Of a stretch of 64,000 bases of DNA, positions 52,734 through 63,427 are shown one piece after another. The stretch is from Xylogone sp. PMI_703 (taxonomy: Eukaryota; Ascomycota; Leotiomycetes). The notes beneath the pieces were generated by a model that worked only from the letters and a program-made list of their open reading frames with translations, was not told the DNA's origin and searched no databases. The translations under genes and the position numbers were made by a program. The stretch's first letter is position 1, and each line of letters begins with the position of its first letter. The stretch lies in the NCBI GenBank assembly GCA_021399445.1, contig JAJTUQ010000013.1, forward strand, positions 124,001 through 188,000, read 5' to 3'.

Positions 52734-54886
52734 CTCGTTTTCCCGGCAACTTTCCCACTCCGGCAAATTTCCCACTTTCGGAATGAACACCACCACACTT
52801 TTAAATACTATAACTCAACAACGAAAGCTCCAATTGCTTCGAAATTAATATATTAGCTATATTACAATATGTAGAATACAATGCGCTATTTAAATATTAG
52901 ATATTACGTAATGTTGTGGCGTAATTGTGCGCCCGATGAAAATCGCCTCCATCCCCCCACCTGTGCCAACCACACCACAATACCCACTTAGGAAGCCTTT
53001 GGTGCAGCTTTCCTGCGTGTAGCAGCCTTCTTAGCCTTCCTTTGAGTGGCCAGGAGCTGCCTTTCCAAGGCTTTCCGCATTTGCGCCTCCTCCCTGGCTT
53101 GCTTTTTGAGTAGAGCTTCCTTAGCTTTTTGCTCTTTAACTAGCTGTCGCTCCAATTGCTTTCTAACCTTCTCTGCTTCTAATTGCTCGCGTTTATTCTT
53201 TGCGGCTAGCCTTTTAACTATTATAGCTTCCTTTTTGGCTTCTTCTTGAGCTTCTTTTTCAGCTAATAAGGCCTTAGCTTTGAGGACTTGTTCTGTACTG
53301 AACCACTGGGCTTCACCTACTTTCTCTCCATAGAGATTAAGACGTTGAGAACGTGCACTCTTCTTTTTTTGCAAGTTTAGAGCTCTAATTAGGCCTCTAT
53401 TAGAGTGTTGAGCAATACTGAGCTCTGCTGAGAGCCTATAATTGGCGTTCATAATATGCTGTAGCTTAGTGGAGGAGGGGCTACGCATATACGACTTTTG
53501 CATACGTCGAATACCCCTACATGTTATAAGAGTAGTTGGGATTGGCTGACTTGTTGTACAAGGCGTATCTGGCTTTGGAAATAGCTTTTTAATCATAATA
53601 GAAGGCTCAATTGGCCATATGCCAGTCTTCTCGAAAGCCGAAGTAATATTCCCTGCTGTAAAACTTTGCAGCCAGGAAGGCCAAAACATGCCCCAAAATA
53701 GAGTTTTCGACATAGAAATCCTTCCAGTTCCTTCTTGCATTAACCTATCTTGTTCGTCTGAATAAGCTAAAGCTAATGGAAGGAATAAGCCAACATCTAG
53801 AGGCTGTAAGCGATGTGTGGTATGAGGTGGAAGAACCATCACAATTATCTTATGGCTGTCCGCAAAATCAATAAAACGCATATTAACATGGCTAGAATGC
53901 CCATCAACAATCAATAGACGATATCTTCCATTAGCCTGAGCTCGAGTATAAGGCTCAAATACTTGTTTTAGCCATTTGTAGCCCAAGGCGTCACAACTCC
54001 ACCCATTAACTGAAGTAGTAAAAAAGGCCTTATCACCAGGTTTCAGGTCCTCTACCCAATTAGATCGAAGGTCTTCTGATTCCCCTTGATATATGAGGCC
54101 TGGTGGAAGAGCTTTCCCGGTCGCTGAAATACATGCTAATATAGTAAGGAACTCTCTACTCCCATCCTGCGCGCTATGAACTCTACCGGATTTGAGAGCC
54201 CTAACTGTCATAATTCGTTTAGAAGACTTCATAAAGCCCAGCAGGAACCCCTTTTCATCGATATTGTATATGTTTTCAGGCCGAATGCGATATTTTTCGA
54301 TGCCAGAGGATAGCTACATGGACTTCGGTTAGTAACTGACTATTATGACGTATACTAACTTATAACACATAAAACAATACTTAACTAATTGATAGAAATG
54401 CTTAAATATCGGCTTGTATTCGGATTTGACTCTATGGTAATCCATATTCCTCAAATAAACACTAGTAATCTCCTCCTTGTGGCGCTTCACAAACTCCCCT
54501 ACCCAGTTCTTCCCTACAGGCCCTTGTATAATCTCCTCCGCCAAATTATGAACAATCTGACTTGTCGGTGGCATTCCTCGATCGGTAAGATAGTTAATAT
54601 GCTTGATTAGAACACTCTCTTGGGTGTTGTTGAGTCGTTGTCTATGGGTAGACATGGCAGTCCTCATGGAGGTGTGTTGACCGTTGAATCGCTTTGCAAG
54701 GGTAGTGTGCTCAAGGCCATACTTTTTAGCTGTAGCACTAAAATTAGGCTTCTTTTGCGATTTCAAATCTGTAATCGCCTCTTGAATTGAAGCTTCGTTG
54801 ACTTTCATATTGGTGGTTGAAGTGTGGTGGTCAGGGGTAAAAAAGTGGGAAAGTTGCCGGAGTGGGAAAGTTGCCGGGAATACGAG
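52734..54886 (-). mobile_element. Complete pogo-like (Tc1/mariner superfamily) transposon, 2,153 bp
   Basis: 45-bp terminal inverted repeats (52734-52778 and 54842-54886, 43 of 45 matching) start CTCGT(T/A)TTCCCGGCAAC and are flanked by TA at 52732-52733 and 54887-54888. Inside each TIR the unit CCGGCAACTTTCCCACT occurs twice in tandem. One transposase gene with a single 72-bp intron fills the element and is fully open. It appears potentially autonomous. Confidence 0.93.
52988..54808 (-). CDS. Pogo-type transposase, 582 aa, one intron, intact
   Basis: Exon 1 54808-54386 (141 codons) and exon 2 54313-52988. The intron 54385-54314 (GT-AG, 72 bp) joins FYQL to LSSGIEKYRIRPENIYNIDE. N-terminus: psq-type helix-turn-helix (IQEAITDLKSQ...FSATAKKYGLEHTTLAKR) followed by a CENP-B-type HTH (TDRGMPPTSQIVHNLAEEI...VGKNWVGEFVKRHK). 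Catalytic triad D160 (NIDEKG), D278 (LIVDGHSSH), D314 (HRLQPLDVG), i.e. DD35D. A long basic, coiled-coil-like tail follows (EKEAQEEAKKEAII...). It cuts and pastes the element at TA sites. No lesion is visible. Confidence 0.93.
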
Positions 54887-54888
54887 TA

Positions 54889-55686
54889 GCGAAGCTAAAA
54901 ATAAAAAATAAAAATAAAAATACCGTAGCTAAGAAAAGACGCCGACGTAGTTTATTATGTAGTAATCCCGTAGACCACGGACAAGATTATATGGCCATAA
55001 GAGATGTTAGAAATCTCTCATGGTTAAGAACTGTCTGTGGTCTAGAACGTAGTTAATATGAAATATGCGGAAATAATGGGTTAGAATTCAAGTTATGGTG
55101 AGCAAATCTACAATACCGAAATAATACTTCTACTCCTGAGCTCTTTTTTGTTATCCGAAATACAAAAGTTCGCCGTTTACGCGTGTATTGCCCGATATGA
55201 GATCGAAGGCCGCAGATTTTTTAGGCATTCCTCAGTGGCGGCAAATAGCCCAGGTCCGAGTCATATTCAATCTATCCAACTTCGGATCTTCTTCATGTGT
55301 TCTACTGTACTGCTCATAGAGAATAATGAAGCGATGAATTTACGGCCGGCTGATCTTCATGGGTAACTTAACGAGGGCTTTCGGAATAGACCCGAAGGCA
55401 GAGGAGAGCTTTTTAGTGAACTTCACGGGGAATAGCGTTAAGAAATGGAGAAAAAGAAGAAATAAAGAAAGGAAAAGAGAAAAAAAATTGTTAGAACAAT
55501 CTCTTGATAGAATGCAGAACAGATACTTAATATGACTCAGTCTTAGCCTAACGGGTTAGTGCAGTCCTGGTTTAAAGATCTATATCTTGATTAGACTAGA
55601 CCACTGCCATATTTAATGCTTTTTATTCGTTTTGAATTTATGAATTGTTCTGGTGTTAACATTCTGAAATTAACTTAACTTATACT
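54889..55686. other. Intergenic stretch, no gene seen
   Basis: Contains an aaaat-type short tandem repeat right of the pogo element (54897-54920) and an inverted gtagaccacggac / gtctgtggtcta pair near 54970-55040. No coding sequence recognised. Confidence 0.4.
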
Positions 55687-55810
55687 AAGATTTATTAGTC
55701 AACCGGACAGTTCGCTCAACTGGACACCCTCAGTAATTCAGCCATGAAGGCATAAATCAAGGCATAAATCACGGGGGGATCCAGTTGAGCGAACTTGACT
55801 AATAAATCTT
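55687..55810. repeat. 124-bp inverted-repeat element (MITE-like)
   Basis: Ends AAGATTTATTAGTCAA and, inverted, AAGATTTATTAGTCAA, with second inner arms gttcgctcaactgga / tccagttgagcgaac. The centre has the short tandem aggcataaatca x2. The inner motif is close to the CAGTTGAGTGAAC subterminal repeats of the hAT at 40707-42880. No target duplication is certain. Confidence 0.7.
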
Positions 55811-56255
55811 TGTACAGATATTATCTTGGCTATATCTATCCAGATTATACTCCGAGAGTGGATATCGATACAGTATTTACAAGTCTGCAGTGGACATTTG
55901 CCTTCGCGCCAGGCTACCCTATTTTCTCACGATTTATGACTTCAACACGAGGGGTAATATCCCGATACGAATCGAGAGACCAGATAGACATGTGCTGCGA
56001 GGACGGGGCAGCAGCGGCCCCTGAATCTCCGGAACACGAGCTGACTTACATCGTTGTATCCGTCAACCTGTCACAGCGCGCTCGCACTACTTATCGTCCT
56101 TTCTCTCGTCCTTTCTTTCTTCTCATCTCTCATCCCTTGTTGTACCTGGAAACACTGCGCTTTATGGAGGCATACTAGACCGTACATAGTGACGCGGAAG
56201 ACACCGACATTGGATAGGATTTGGCAGGATTGACCACAAGATATCCAGCACAAAC
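55811..56255 (+). promoter_or_regulatory. Upstream region of the GH5 gene
   Basis: No gene seen. It contains CT-rich runs (tcctttctctcgtcctttctt near 56098-56120) typical of fungal core promoters. No TATA box recognised close to the start. Confidence 0.35.
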
Positions 56256-58166
56256 ATGTTCGGCGGAGCTAGCTCAGAAAAGCTACATGCAACGCCTCCC
56301 GTCGCCTTGAGAGATTTAGGCTCGCCGAGAGATTATGTGGATGTTGAGAGTAAAAAGAGGAAGATCAGACCGCTCTGTAAGTTTGTCTGAAGTCTACTTG
56401 GATAAATTTCTAATAACGCTATAGGGTTCTGGATCGCAGGCATCGTAGGGGTCCTTGCTATTATTGGGGTGGTTGTTGGAGTGCTCGCCGCTAAAAACGT
56501 CATAAATGTTCACTCCAAATCAGCGGTAGCTTCTCCTCCAGGTGAAGGTGCCTCAGGAGGAAGTTCTAGAAATTCTACAGGTGGCTCTACAGGTGGCTCT
56601 ACAGGTGGCTCTACAGGTGGCTCTTCAGGTACGACCGCAACCTCTCCCTCCGATTCTTTGCCAACTCATTCCGGACCCTCTTCTGCAGCCTCGCCGACGA
56701 GACCAAGTATACCCGCACCTACATGCCCAACCTCCAAGGACATTCCTTCTGATGCAAAAGGCACTTGGACGGATGTAACGTCTTGGCTGGATCAGAGGGA
56801 CTTCAACTGCACGTTTACCGACGAGACAGTCGGTGGTCTCCCTGTCGCCGATCTGAATTCCACATGGGACGATTCAAAGGCAGCGAACCCAAACGTACCG
56901 CCACTGAACCAAGCATGGGGCGACTACAGTAAGAAGCCGTTCCGTGGAGTTAATTTAGGGGGGTGGCTCTCTCTTGAGCCCTTCATCACGCCTTCGCTGT
57001 TCGACGCTGTGCCTGGTGCCGTCGATGAGTACAGTTTGTGCATGAAGCTAGGAAAGGATGCCGCGGCGACGCTGGAAAACCACTACGCTACCTTTATTAC
57101 GGAAGATGATATGAAGGCCATCGCGGCTGCAGGATTGGACCATATTCGGATACCTTATTCGTACTGGGCAGTGAAGGTCTTTGACGGTGACCCATATGTG
57201 TTTGGCGTCTCATGGCGCTATCTACTCCGTGGCATTGAGTGGGCACGTAAGTACGGCCTCCGCGTAGATCTCGACCTCCATGGTGTACCTGGGAGCCAGA
57301 ATGGATGGAACCACAGCGGCAGACAGGGAGCAGTCGATTTCATCACCGGACCAGACGGCACCACTAACGCGCAGCGAACATTGGATATTCACCGACAGCT
57401 GTCTACCTTCTTCGCACAGGACCGCTACAAGAACGTCATAGCGTTTTACGGCCTCGTCAACGAACCTACCCCGTCTATCGGACCAGCTAATCTTGTGAAC
57501 TGGACGGCGGAGGCATTTAAAATTGTCAATGGCGACGCAATGAGCGCCCCCCAGGTTTTCAGCGACTCGGAGCTGGGAATGACTTCCTGGCAAGGCAAGT
57601 TACAAGGCTATAGGAATTCGCTTGTCATCGATGTCCACCAGTATACCATCTTTGATGTTAACCTGCTCACCTTCAACCACACGGACCGTATCGCATTCGC
57701 ATGCGGCGCATGGGTTGGCCAAATGAACGCCGGCATGAACCCAGCCACAGGCTTCGGTCCCGCCATGGTAGGCGAATGGTCTCAAGCCGACACCGACTGC
57801 GCGAAATACCTCAATGGCGTAGGCAATGGCGCTCGCTGGAACGGAACATACTACAACGGACCCGGCACTGAAATCCCCTACTGCCCCACCAAAGATTCCT
57901 CATGTTCCTGCGACAGAGCCAATGCCGCAGTTTCCGATTTCAGTGATGACTACAAGTCGTTCCTGCTGACGTGGGCTCAGGCCCAAATGTTTGCCTTTGA
58001 GAAGGGCTGGGGCTGGTTCTATTGGACTTGGAAGACGGAGTCCGCGCCGCTGTGGAGTTATCAAGCGGGTTTGGAGGGTGGCATCCTGCCGCCGCTGGCA
58101 TATAAACGGAGTTGGGACTGTTCGATGGCTGTCCCGAGTTTTGGGAGTTTGCCGGAGACCTATTGA
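56256..58166 (+). CDS. exgD: Membrane-anchored GH5 glucan 1,3-beta-glucosidase (ExgD-like), 620 aa
   Basis: Exons 56256-56376 and 56425-58166 with a 48-bp intron; the first exon supplies the cytoplasmic tail MFGGASSEKLHATPP and completes the membrane anchor WFWIAGIVGVLAIIGVVVGV (about residues 41-63), so it is a type II plasma-membrane protein. A Ser/Thr/Gly stalk follows, then the GH5_9 domain: FRGVNLGGWLSLEPFI, DHIRIPYSYW, LDLHGVPGSQNGWNHSGR, acid/base LVNEPTP (E387), nucleophile MVGEWSQADTDC (E491), GWFYWTWKTE. It acts on cell-wall beta-1,3-glucan. Length and layout match A. nidulans ExgD-type proteins. No damage. Housekeeping cell-wall gene flanked by repeats. Confidence 0.9.
56575..56630 (+). 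repeat. 12-bp coding minisatellite (GGST units)
   Basis: Four identical 12-bp units TCTACAGGTGGC encode GGST repeats in the extracellular stalk of the GH5 protein. The next unit is partly diverged (tcttcaggtacg). Likely length-polymorphic between strains. Confidence 0.9.
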
Positions 58167-58269
58167 GGCTGACAAACGACGAGGAAGAAAGGCGTCAAGG
58201 TTTCGGATAGTTATATCTAATCCAAATGATTCTTCCCCTCGACTACGGCCAGTGATTCTATCCTTGCGG

Positions 58270-60165
58270 CGTGCTGTATCTTGACTGCTCAAGGTGTTGT
58301 ATACCTTAACCATGTGTTGCTGCGGTAGAGCTTTATCAATAGTTCTCGTGAACATGCCAGAGCAAGTCCGTTTGAATAGCTGCTTACGTTCCTTAAGTAT
58401 TCTTGCATGTCCTGCTCTAAGTGCTTATGATTTAAGACATAGCGCAAGCTCCTCCCTTACTTCATTTCCTTTCGTTGTGGACTTCTTTGCGTATTTGTGC
58501 GCAAGCTCGTTGCCATGTACCCCTTCATGCACTGGGACCCATCGTAGAGTAATCTTTGTTCCCTCTCTGCGAAGTCCTGCGGTTATCTGTATTATTTCTC
58601 GAATGATATACTGTCCACTCTGTTGGTGTGGTCTTCGTAGCGATTTCATTGCGCTTTGGCAGTCTGAGGATCATTATGTTTCCCTGGCGCAGTTGAGGCG
58701 CGTGACTTCGCAGGATCCTCAGTGCTTTTCGGATTGCTCTTAATTCTGCGGCGTATTCGTTGTCGTCATCTCTGGGAGCAGCTGTCTCGTACACTGCTAC
58801 CCACTCGCCTTCGCGCACCTTCGTCCCTAGCACGGTTTTGATGTTTGATGGATGGGAGTTCGCTCCGAAGCCGTGTGACTGCATGCCCTGTGAGGCCGTT
58901 TCTCGCCGATCTATCTGTGTACATAGTAGGTATTACTGTCAAATCCTGAGCTTCTGTGACCGTGAGGTTTCTGTCTTTTGTAATAATAATAACTTCGAAT
59001 GGATTGCCTATTACTAGATGCACTAGAAATGGGTGAATTACTTCTAGTTCGTTTTTTGTCTCTCTTTCAATATCACTTATGAACTTCTTTAACATACAGC
59101 AGAACGGTGACATGATCTTGGTGGTAATTAGTCGTATATCCTTTTTGAGTTACCACTATGAATGCTCTCTCGGAAGGGTATAAAGGCCTATTGCATATCA
59201 TAATACTTTCATCCAGAGATGTATAGCTGTAAGTAATAGGCCATACTCAGCTTCTAGAATCACATTTGCAGCAATTCTGTATACCCCTGTTATTATTCGA
59301 CTCCCTAGACGTTATACCGCTTTTAGTATCTTTTCCGCAAGCTGTCCTCGGTCCTGGACTTTGTACTACACCGGAACTGCATAGTCTAATTTGGATGCTA
59401 CAGTGGAAATGTATAATTGTTTCATTGCCGAAGGTCTTAATCCTCGAAGCATTCCGAGGGCAAGGCACTGTGTCAGTCCTCTACTTGCTGCCTTTTGGAC
59501 ATGCTCCCTCATTCGAAGTTTACTATCGAGTAATACTCCTAGGATTTTCACTGATTCGTTCGGCGCCACCCAGATCCCATTCACTCGAATTGGCAGGTAA
59601 GGACGCTGTACTTTCTCCTCGTTTCTCCTAAAGTGGATGAATTGCGTTTTGTCAGCTTCAAATGTAGCACAGCTCTGCCTTTGCCATTGAACCACTCTTG
59701 GTATAATGTCATCCTGTATCTTGTGCGTGTTCTCTTCTAACGACTTCCCTGTGACCCAGGCCGTATAGTCATCGACGAAACCTATATCCCCTTCCCTGCC
59801 GTTTACCAGACCCTTCAATAAGCTTGCATTGTATACGATGTATGCTATTGGAGATAATGGCGAGCTTTGTGGCAAACCTGGATAGATAATGTCTTCCATG
59901 GTGGAGCAGTAGTCTTCGAAGGCCACGCATGCCCTCCGATTGCTGCAGAAGCTGTAGATCCATTCCACGAGGCCCCCCGGAACATTGTGTTCCTCAAGCC
60001 TTCTTTTCAGAACATCTTTATTGACACCATTGTAAGCTCCTTGGACATCAAACGTGACCAAAGATAAGACCTTCCTTGCACGCCATGCATCGTGGATCTT
60101 TTCCGTTAAAAGCATAAGTTGAGGTTGATCATCCCGCTGATATTCTCGAGATAATGCAAGTCCTG
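58270..60165 (-). pseudogene. Degraded non-LTR (Tad1-like) LINE, RT to RNase H
   Basis: Minus-strand fragments in LINE order. RT: SLVTFDVQGAYNGVNKDVLK, LPQSSPLSPIAYIVYNASLL, GDIGFVDDYTAWVTG, ILGVLLDSKLRMREH. Then KVQDRGQLAEKILKAV with a stop and LGSRIITGVYRIAANVILEA. RNase H: MYTDRSARNG, EWVAVYETAAPRDDDNEYAA, ITLRWVPVHEGVHGNELAHK. Tail: FTRTIDKALPQQHMVKVYN. Several stops and frameshifts; 5' half absent (truncated near 60165 as is usual for LINEs). Its 3' end lies about 100 bp from the end of the GH5 gene, tail to tail. Confidence 0.85.
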
Positions 60166-60350
60166 TTGCTATTTCACAGCGACATCTGAAGCAAGCTATA
60201 TTTAAGAAAGAATATGATGTTGGAACCGAAATGGCTCGGAATAACGCTCAAGATGGTCATATGACTGATTTGGCTGGTTCAATTTACGCACATGGAATTG
60301 AGGAAGTACCTGGCCCTGTTGCTGAGCACGAGCAGAATATCGCTAAATAG
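60153..60350 (+). pseudogene. Unidentified coding fragment
   Basis: An open plus-strand frame reads SQRHLKQAIFKKEYDVGTEM, ARNNAQDGHMTDLAGSIYAH, GIEEVPGPVAEHEQNIAK and stops at 60348-60350. The composition is strongly protein-like. It begins where the LINE relic ends, so the rest of the gene was probably removed by or lies beyond that insertion. I do not recognise the family. Confidence 0.35.
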
Positions 60351-60900
60351 CACTCTTGTCTTGGGTTTGCTTTGTATTTTCCGCGCCGAGCATGGTGAAA
60401 ATATGAGCTTATTCCAAGGAATATGCATACGTCGAAGATTATGATTCGATATGGAGACCTCAATATACATCTATTTTTAGTCTTTCCGGCTTTACATCTT
60501 CGGAGTTTCACTCCTAAACGCCTATGCAACTCGCAGTTTCTGACAGGCCTATCCCCCTTGTCGTCTTGAAAACACTTCGCGTTATGATGGAGCACCTCAT
60601 TTGAAGTTTGTGTTGTTCTAATTAGCCACTGATTTAAATTTACCAACCAATCGCTAATCATATTAGGCTAAACAGGCCTCTGCTCTACGCTTTGGCCACC
60701 TCGGGAACGACAACAACAAAAGTCGACACACCATCGTCTCGATCCGTTGTCATAGTTCTTTCCATTTATTTATCACTATCAGTCCCGTGTTTATGCACGA
60801 TCAGCTCGTTATCTCAATGGCGAATGACAATAATTCGTTACAGTGAACCTAGCCGTCGATCGCCGCGTATTCGAATGGACCCCTCGATTGTTCCTTCAGC
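60351..60900. other. Intergenic, upstream of the HNH gene
   Basis: No coding sequence recognised. CT- and ATT-rich stretches near 60720-60800 may be the promoter of the following gene. Confidence 0.35.
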
Positions 60901-62514
60901 ATGCGCATCGAGCTCGCAGAACCAGTCCCAGAACCCGTATTTCAGTCCCCCCGATTGAAGGCACAGCACAAAGCTCTCTTCTTTCATCCAGCATATCCAA
61001 ACGCGAGTAATCTCCTTCTGATATTATACGCCTGGGACACCCCAAATGGTGGTATACACGCTGGAACGGCATGGCTAGCATGTGCGATTGTAGCCTGCAA
61101 TGCATGGGATGGCTATTTAACTAAGCATAATGACTCCGACCGGCTTGAATACAATGATGATGATGTCTTACCACCAGGCTCCTACGACTTTCACGTCCCA
61201 AATCCCTCCGGAACGGACCCAGAGCCCTACCAATATCCTCTCTGTCCGTCATTCCAACATTGGTCTTTTCCGCACGAAGCTTTACCTCCTCAGTGGCCAA
61301 CTGATCTTAGTGGCCCAGAAAATGATCAAGATACGGTGTCCACCCCGTCCGCTTCTACGATAAGTGCAGCAGTTCTCTCTCGTGACTCTCGCTGCATCAT
61401 CTCGCGATGCAGAGACTCTCTTGAACGGGCCCATCTCTGCCCTCGCGACGAAACCGACTGGTTCGGAGGCAACAGCATGCATAGATACAGTATTTCGGGT
61501 ACGCTTTCGGGAGGCAAAATTACAGATGACATTGCAAATGCAGTTGCAATGAGGGAAGATATACATACTGCGTTTGACAGGGGCAAATTTGTTATCACGA
61601 GGAAGGCAGGCAACTGGGTGGCGCACTTTGTCGATGTCACAAACGAGCTCGGTAACTTGTATCACAATAGGCCGCTCACACTCAAGTCCAGCGTGTCTTC
61701 AATGTTCCTCCTAGCCCGGTTTGCATGGACAATATTCCCAATGGTAAGGACATTTGTGGAAGCAGGTTACCGCAGGCATCTCCGTACTGTGGAAGTTATG
61801 TCGGATGGTTTCGGTTTGGGTCCGGTTGATCGGATATTCAATCCCACGGAAATTTCGAATAAAATTTTTGGGGGTTCCCGAGGTCGGAGCCAGAGTCCCA
61901 AGAAGAGGAAAACGTCTGACGCTAACCTGCCTGACATTGTCGAAGACAATATCGCATTGAAGAGACGACGTACAGCCTTTTCCTTAGACACACCAGTACA
62001 CTTCCAGCAGTCTTCAGCACCATCGTTTCAAGACTCCCTAGCGCCCGGAAACATTGCGAGCAGAGATATCGAGGCGCAAGCTGCACGTTTTGATGGACAT
62101 GAAAATATCTCCGACTGTAGTCATGGTTTATCTGATCCAGTGGAGGTGCATTATAAGACGCAACGAAAGAGCCTGGTATCAGATACCGATTCGTCATTGT
62201 TTATGCAGTCGCAGAATAGCTGCCCATCTCTTTCCAACGATTCGCCAGGGCTAGAGCAAGCCCAAACGCCACCGCCCGTGAATGGTAATATGTTTACCTG
62301 TAACAACTTTGGTAGAATAGAACGCGAAGTAAAGATCAATGAAATGCGTAGAGCCGCACTCTTAAGGGAGAGAATGAGGCTTCCTCCAGATGGTAGTCTC
62401 CTATGTTGCGATTACACCATCGCTGAATTTCGCAACGCACATGGCATTCCTGGGCCGGATGAATGGGGTGGCTCTCAAATCTGTGAGCAATGTCTTGGTC
62501 TGGAAGTTGTATGA
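60901..62514 (+). CDS. HNH_2-family nuclease-domain protein, 537 aa
   Basis: Single exon. The N-terminal region (YPNASNLLLILYAWDTPNGG) is typical of fungal HNH_2 proteins. The HNH core reads RDSRCIISRCRDSLERAHLC (H178), N213, then MREDIHTAFDRGKF (H222, D226): a complete histidine-asparagine-histidine set. The second half is disordered, with basic nuclear-localisation-type KKRK and KRRR clusters near 339-365 and Ser-rich segments, ending CCDYTIAEF...ICEQCLGLEVV. The family is expanded in Pezizomycotina and its biological role is unknown; catalytic nuclease activity is inferred from conserved residues only. Alternative upstream starts not needed. Confidence 0.8.
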   Translation: MRIELAEPVPEPVFQSPRLKAQHKALFFHPAYPNASNLLLILYAWDTPNGGIHAGTAWLACAIVACNAWDGYLTKHNDSDRLEYNDDDVLPPGSYDFHVPNPSGTDPEPYQYPLCPSFQHWSFPHEALPPQWPTDLSGPENDQDTVSTPSASTISAAVLSRDSRCIISRCRDSLERAHLCPRDETDWFGGNSMHRYSISGTLSGGKITDDIANAVAMREDIHTAFDRGKFVITRKAGNWVAHFVDVTNELGNLYHNRPLTLKSSVSSMFLLARFAWTIFPMVRTFVEAGYRRHLRTVEVMSDGFGLGPVDRIFNPTEISNKIFGGSRGRSQSPKKRKTSDANLPDIVEDNIALKRRRTAFSLDTPVHFQQSSAPSFQDSLAPGNIASRDIEAQAARFDGHENISDCSHGLSDPVEVHYKTQRKSLVSDTDSSLFMQSQNSCPSLSNDSPGLEQAQTPPPVNGNMFTCNNFGRIEREVKINEMRRAALLRERMRLPPDGSLLCCDYTIAEFRNAHGIPGPDEWGGSQICEQCLGLEVV

Positions 62515-62778
62515 TACACAACATTTTGGAGTAAGATCTTAGGATATGCTAAATAAGGAGGTGTCGGGACAAAGGTCCGTTATATGGGAGGATATCTAGT
62601 AGATTTGAATTAACTATCCTAAGTTGCAATTACAGTACAATTTATAGTGGATATCGCAACAGAGGGCTACGAAGTGAATGTCCGCACTTTGTGGGACTTG
62701 GTGCTCTCCAAATTTGGAGGACGTAGTATTATGGAGAGTGTAGTATTTTAGGGCCCACATACACGTATTTACGCACGT
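62515..62778. other. Short intergenic stretch
   Basis: Nothing recognised. It contains a tttggagg / cctccaaa-type inverted pair near 62705. Confidence 0.3.
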
Positions 62779-63252
62779 ATGCAGAATAAATTACTGGTCC
62801 AGCCGCGCCCTCTTCGACCATTTCTCCAAAAACCTCATCTGAACTTAAACCTCTTTTATACGTCAAAGCAAATGAAAGAAGAGGCATCGCGGTTGTTTTA
62901 TAGTCGTAACAAGTTTGAGTTTCTCGGATTAAGCATTCAAAAATTTCCTTTATTAGCACTGAAATGGATACGCGATATAACCCTTTACTTAAACAACTGA
63001 GGCCTGAAATGTTTTGAAATCCTCATGAGAAGCGAAGAACTTCAATCACTCAATATCGTCATTAGTTATGATTTCCGATCTGACAACTTATTCTTTATCC
63101 GTCCCCGGCATTTACAGAGGATTGATGTAAGAATTGGAAAGTGGGTGAACAAGAAGAGGAAGAAAAGGGTACAACAAGTTTTTATTCGTTTACAGTACGT
63201 TTTGGAAAATAATACGCGAAAACGGAGATCTACGCGACTTCAAGGTTTGTAG
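62779..63252 (+). pseudogene. DUF7730-like protein relic
   Basis: FLQKPHLNLNLFYTSKQMKE, EASRLFYSRNKFEFLG and WIRDITLYLNN are followed by an in-frame TGA (62998-63000), and the same frame continues GLKCFEILMRSEELQSLNIV to a stop at 63250. The pattern 'N-L-yTSKQmkeEASrLFYSrN-FEF' is that of fungal DUF7730/F-box-like proteins. The first part of the domain and the C-terminus are missing. One visible nonsense codon. Confidence 0.5.
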
Positions 63253-63427
63253 AAGATTAAAATCTTAGTTTTGCGTGGGTGGTTATAGTTGGGCTATAGC
63301 ACCTTGGCCCTTGGGTTAGAGGCTAGAATCAACCCCCCAGGGCATCAACTTCATAGAGTAACTTTACATATTTCACAAAGTATAAAAAAATTCCTTGCAG
63401 TAAAGTGATTGGATATAGAAGTTTATA

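Noticed and set aside
58294..58743. 149-codon plus-strand ORF downstream of GH5
   Set aside because: Antisense shadow of the LINE RNase H region.
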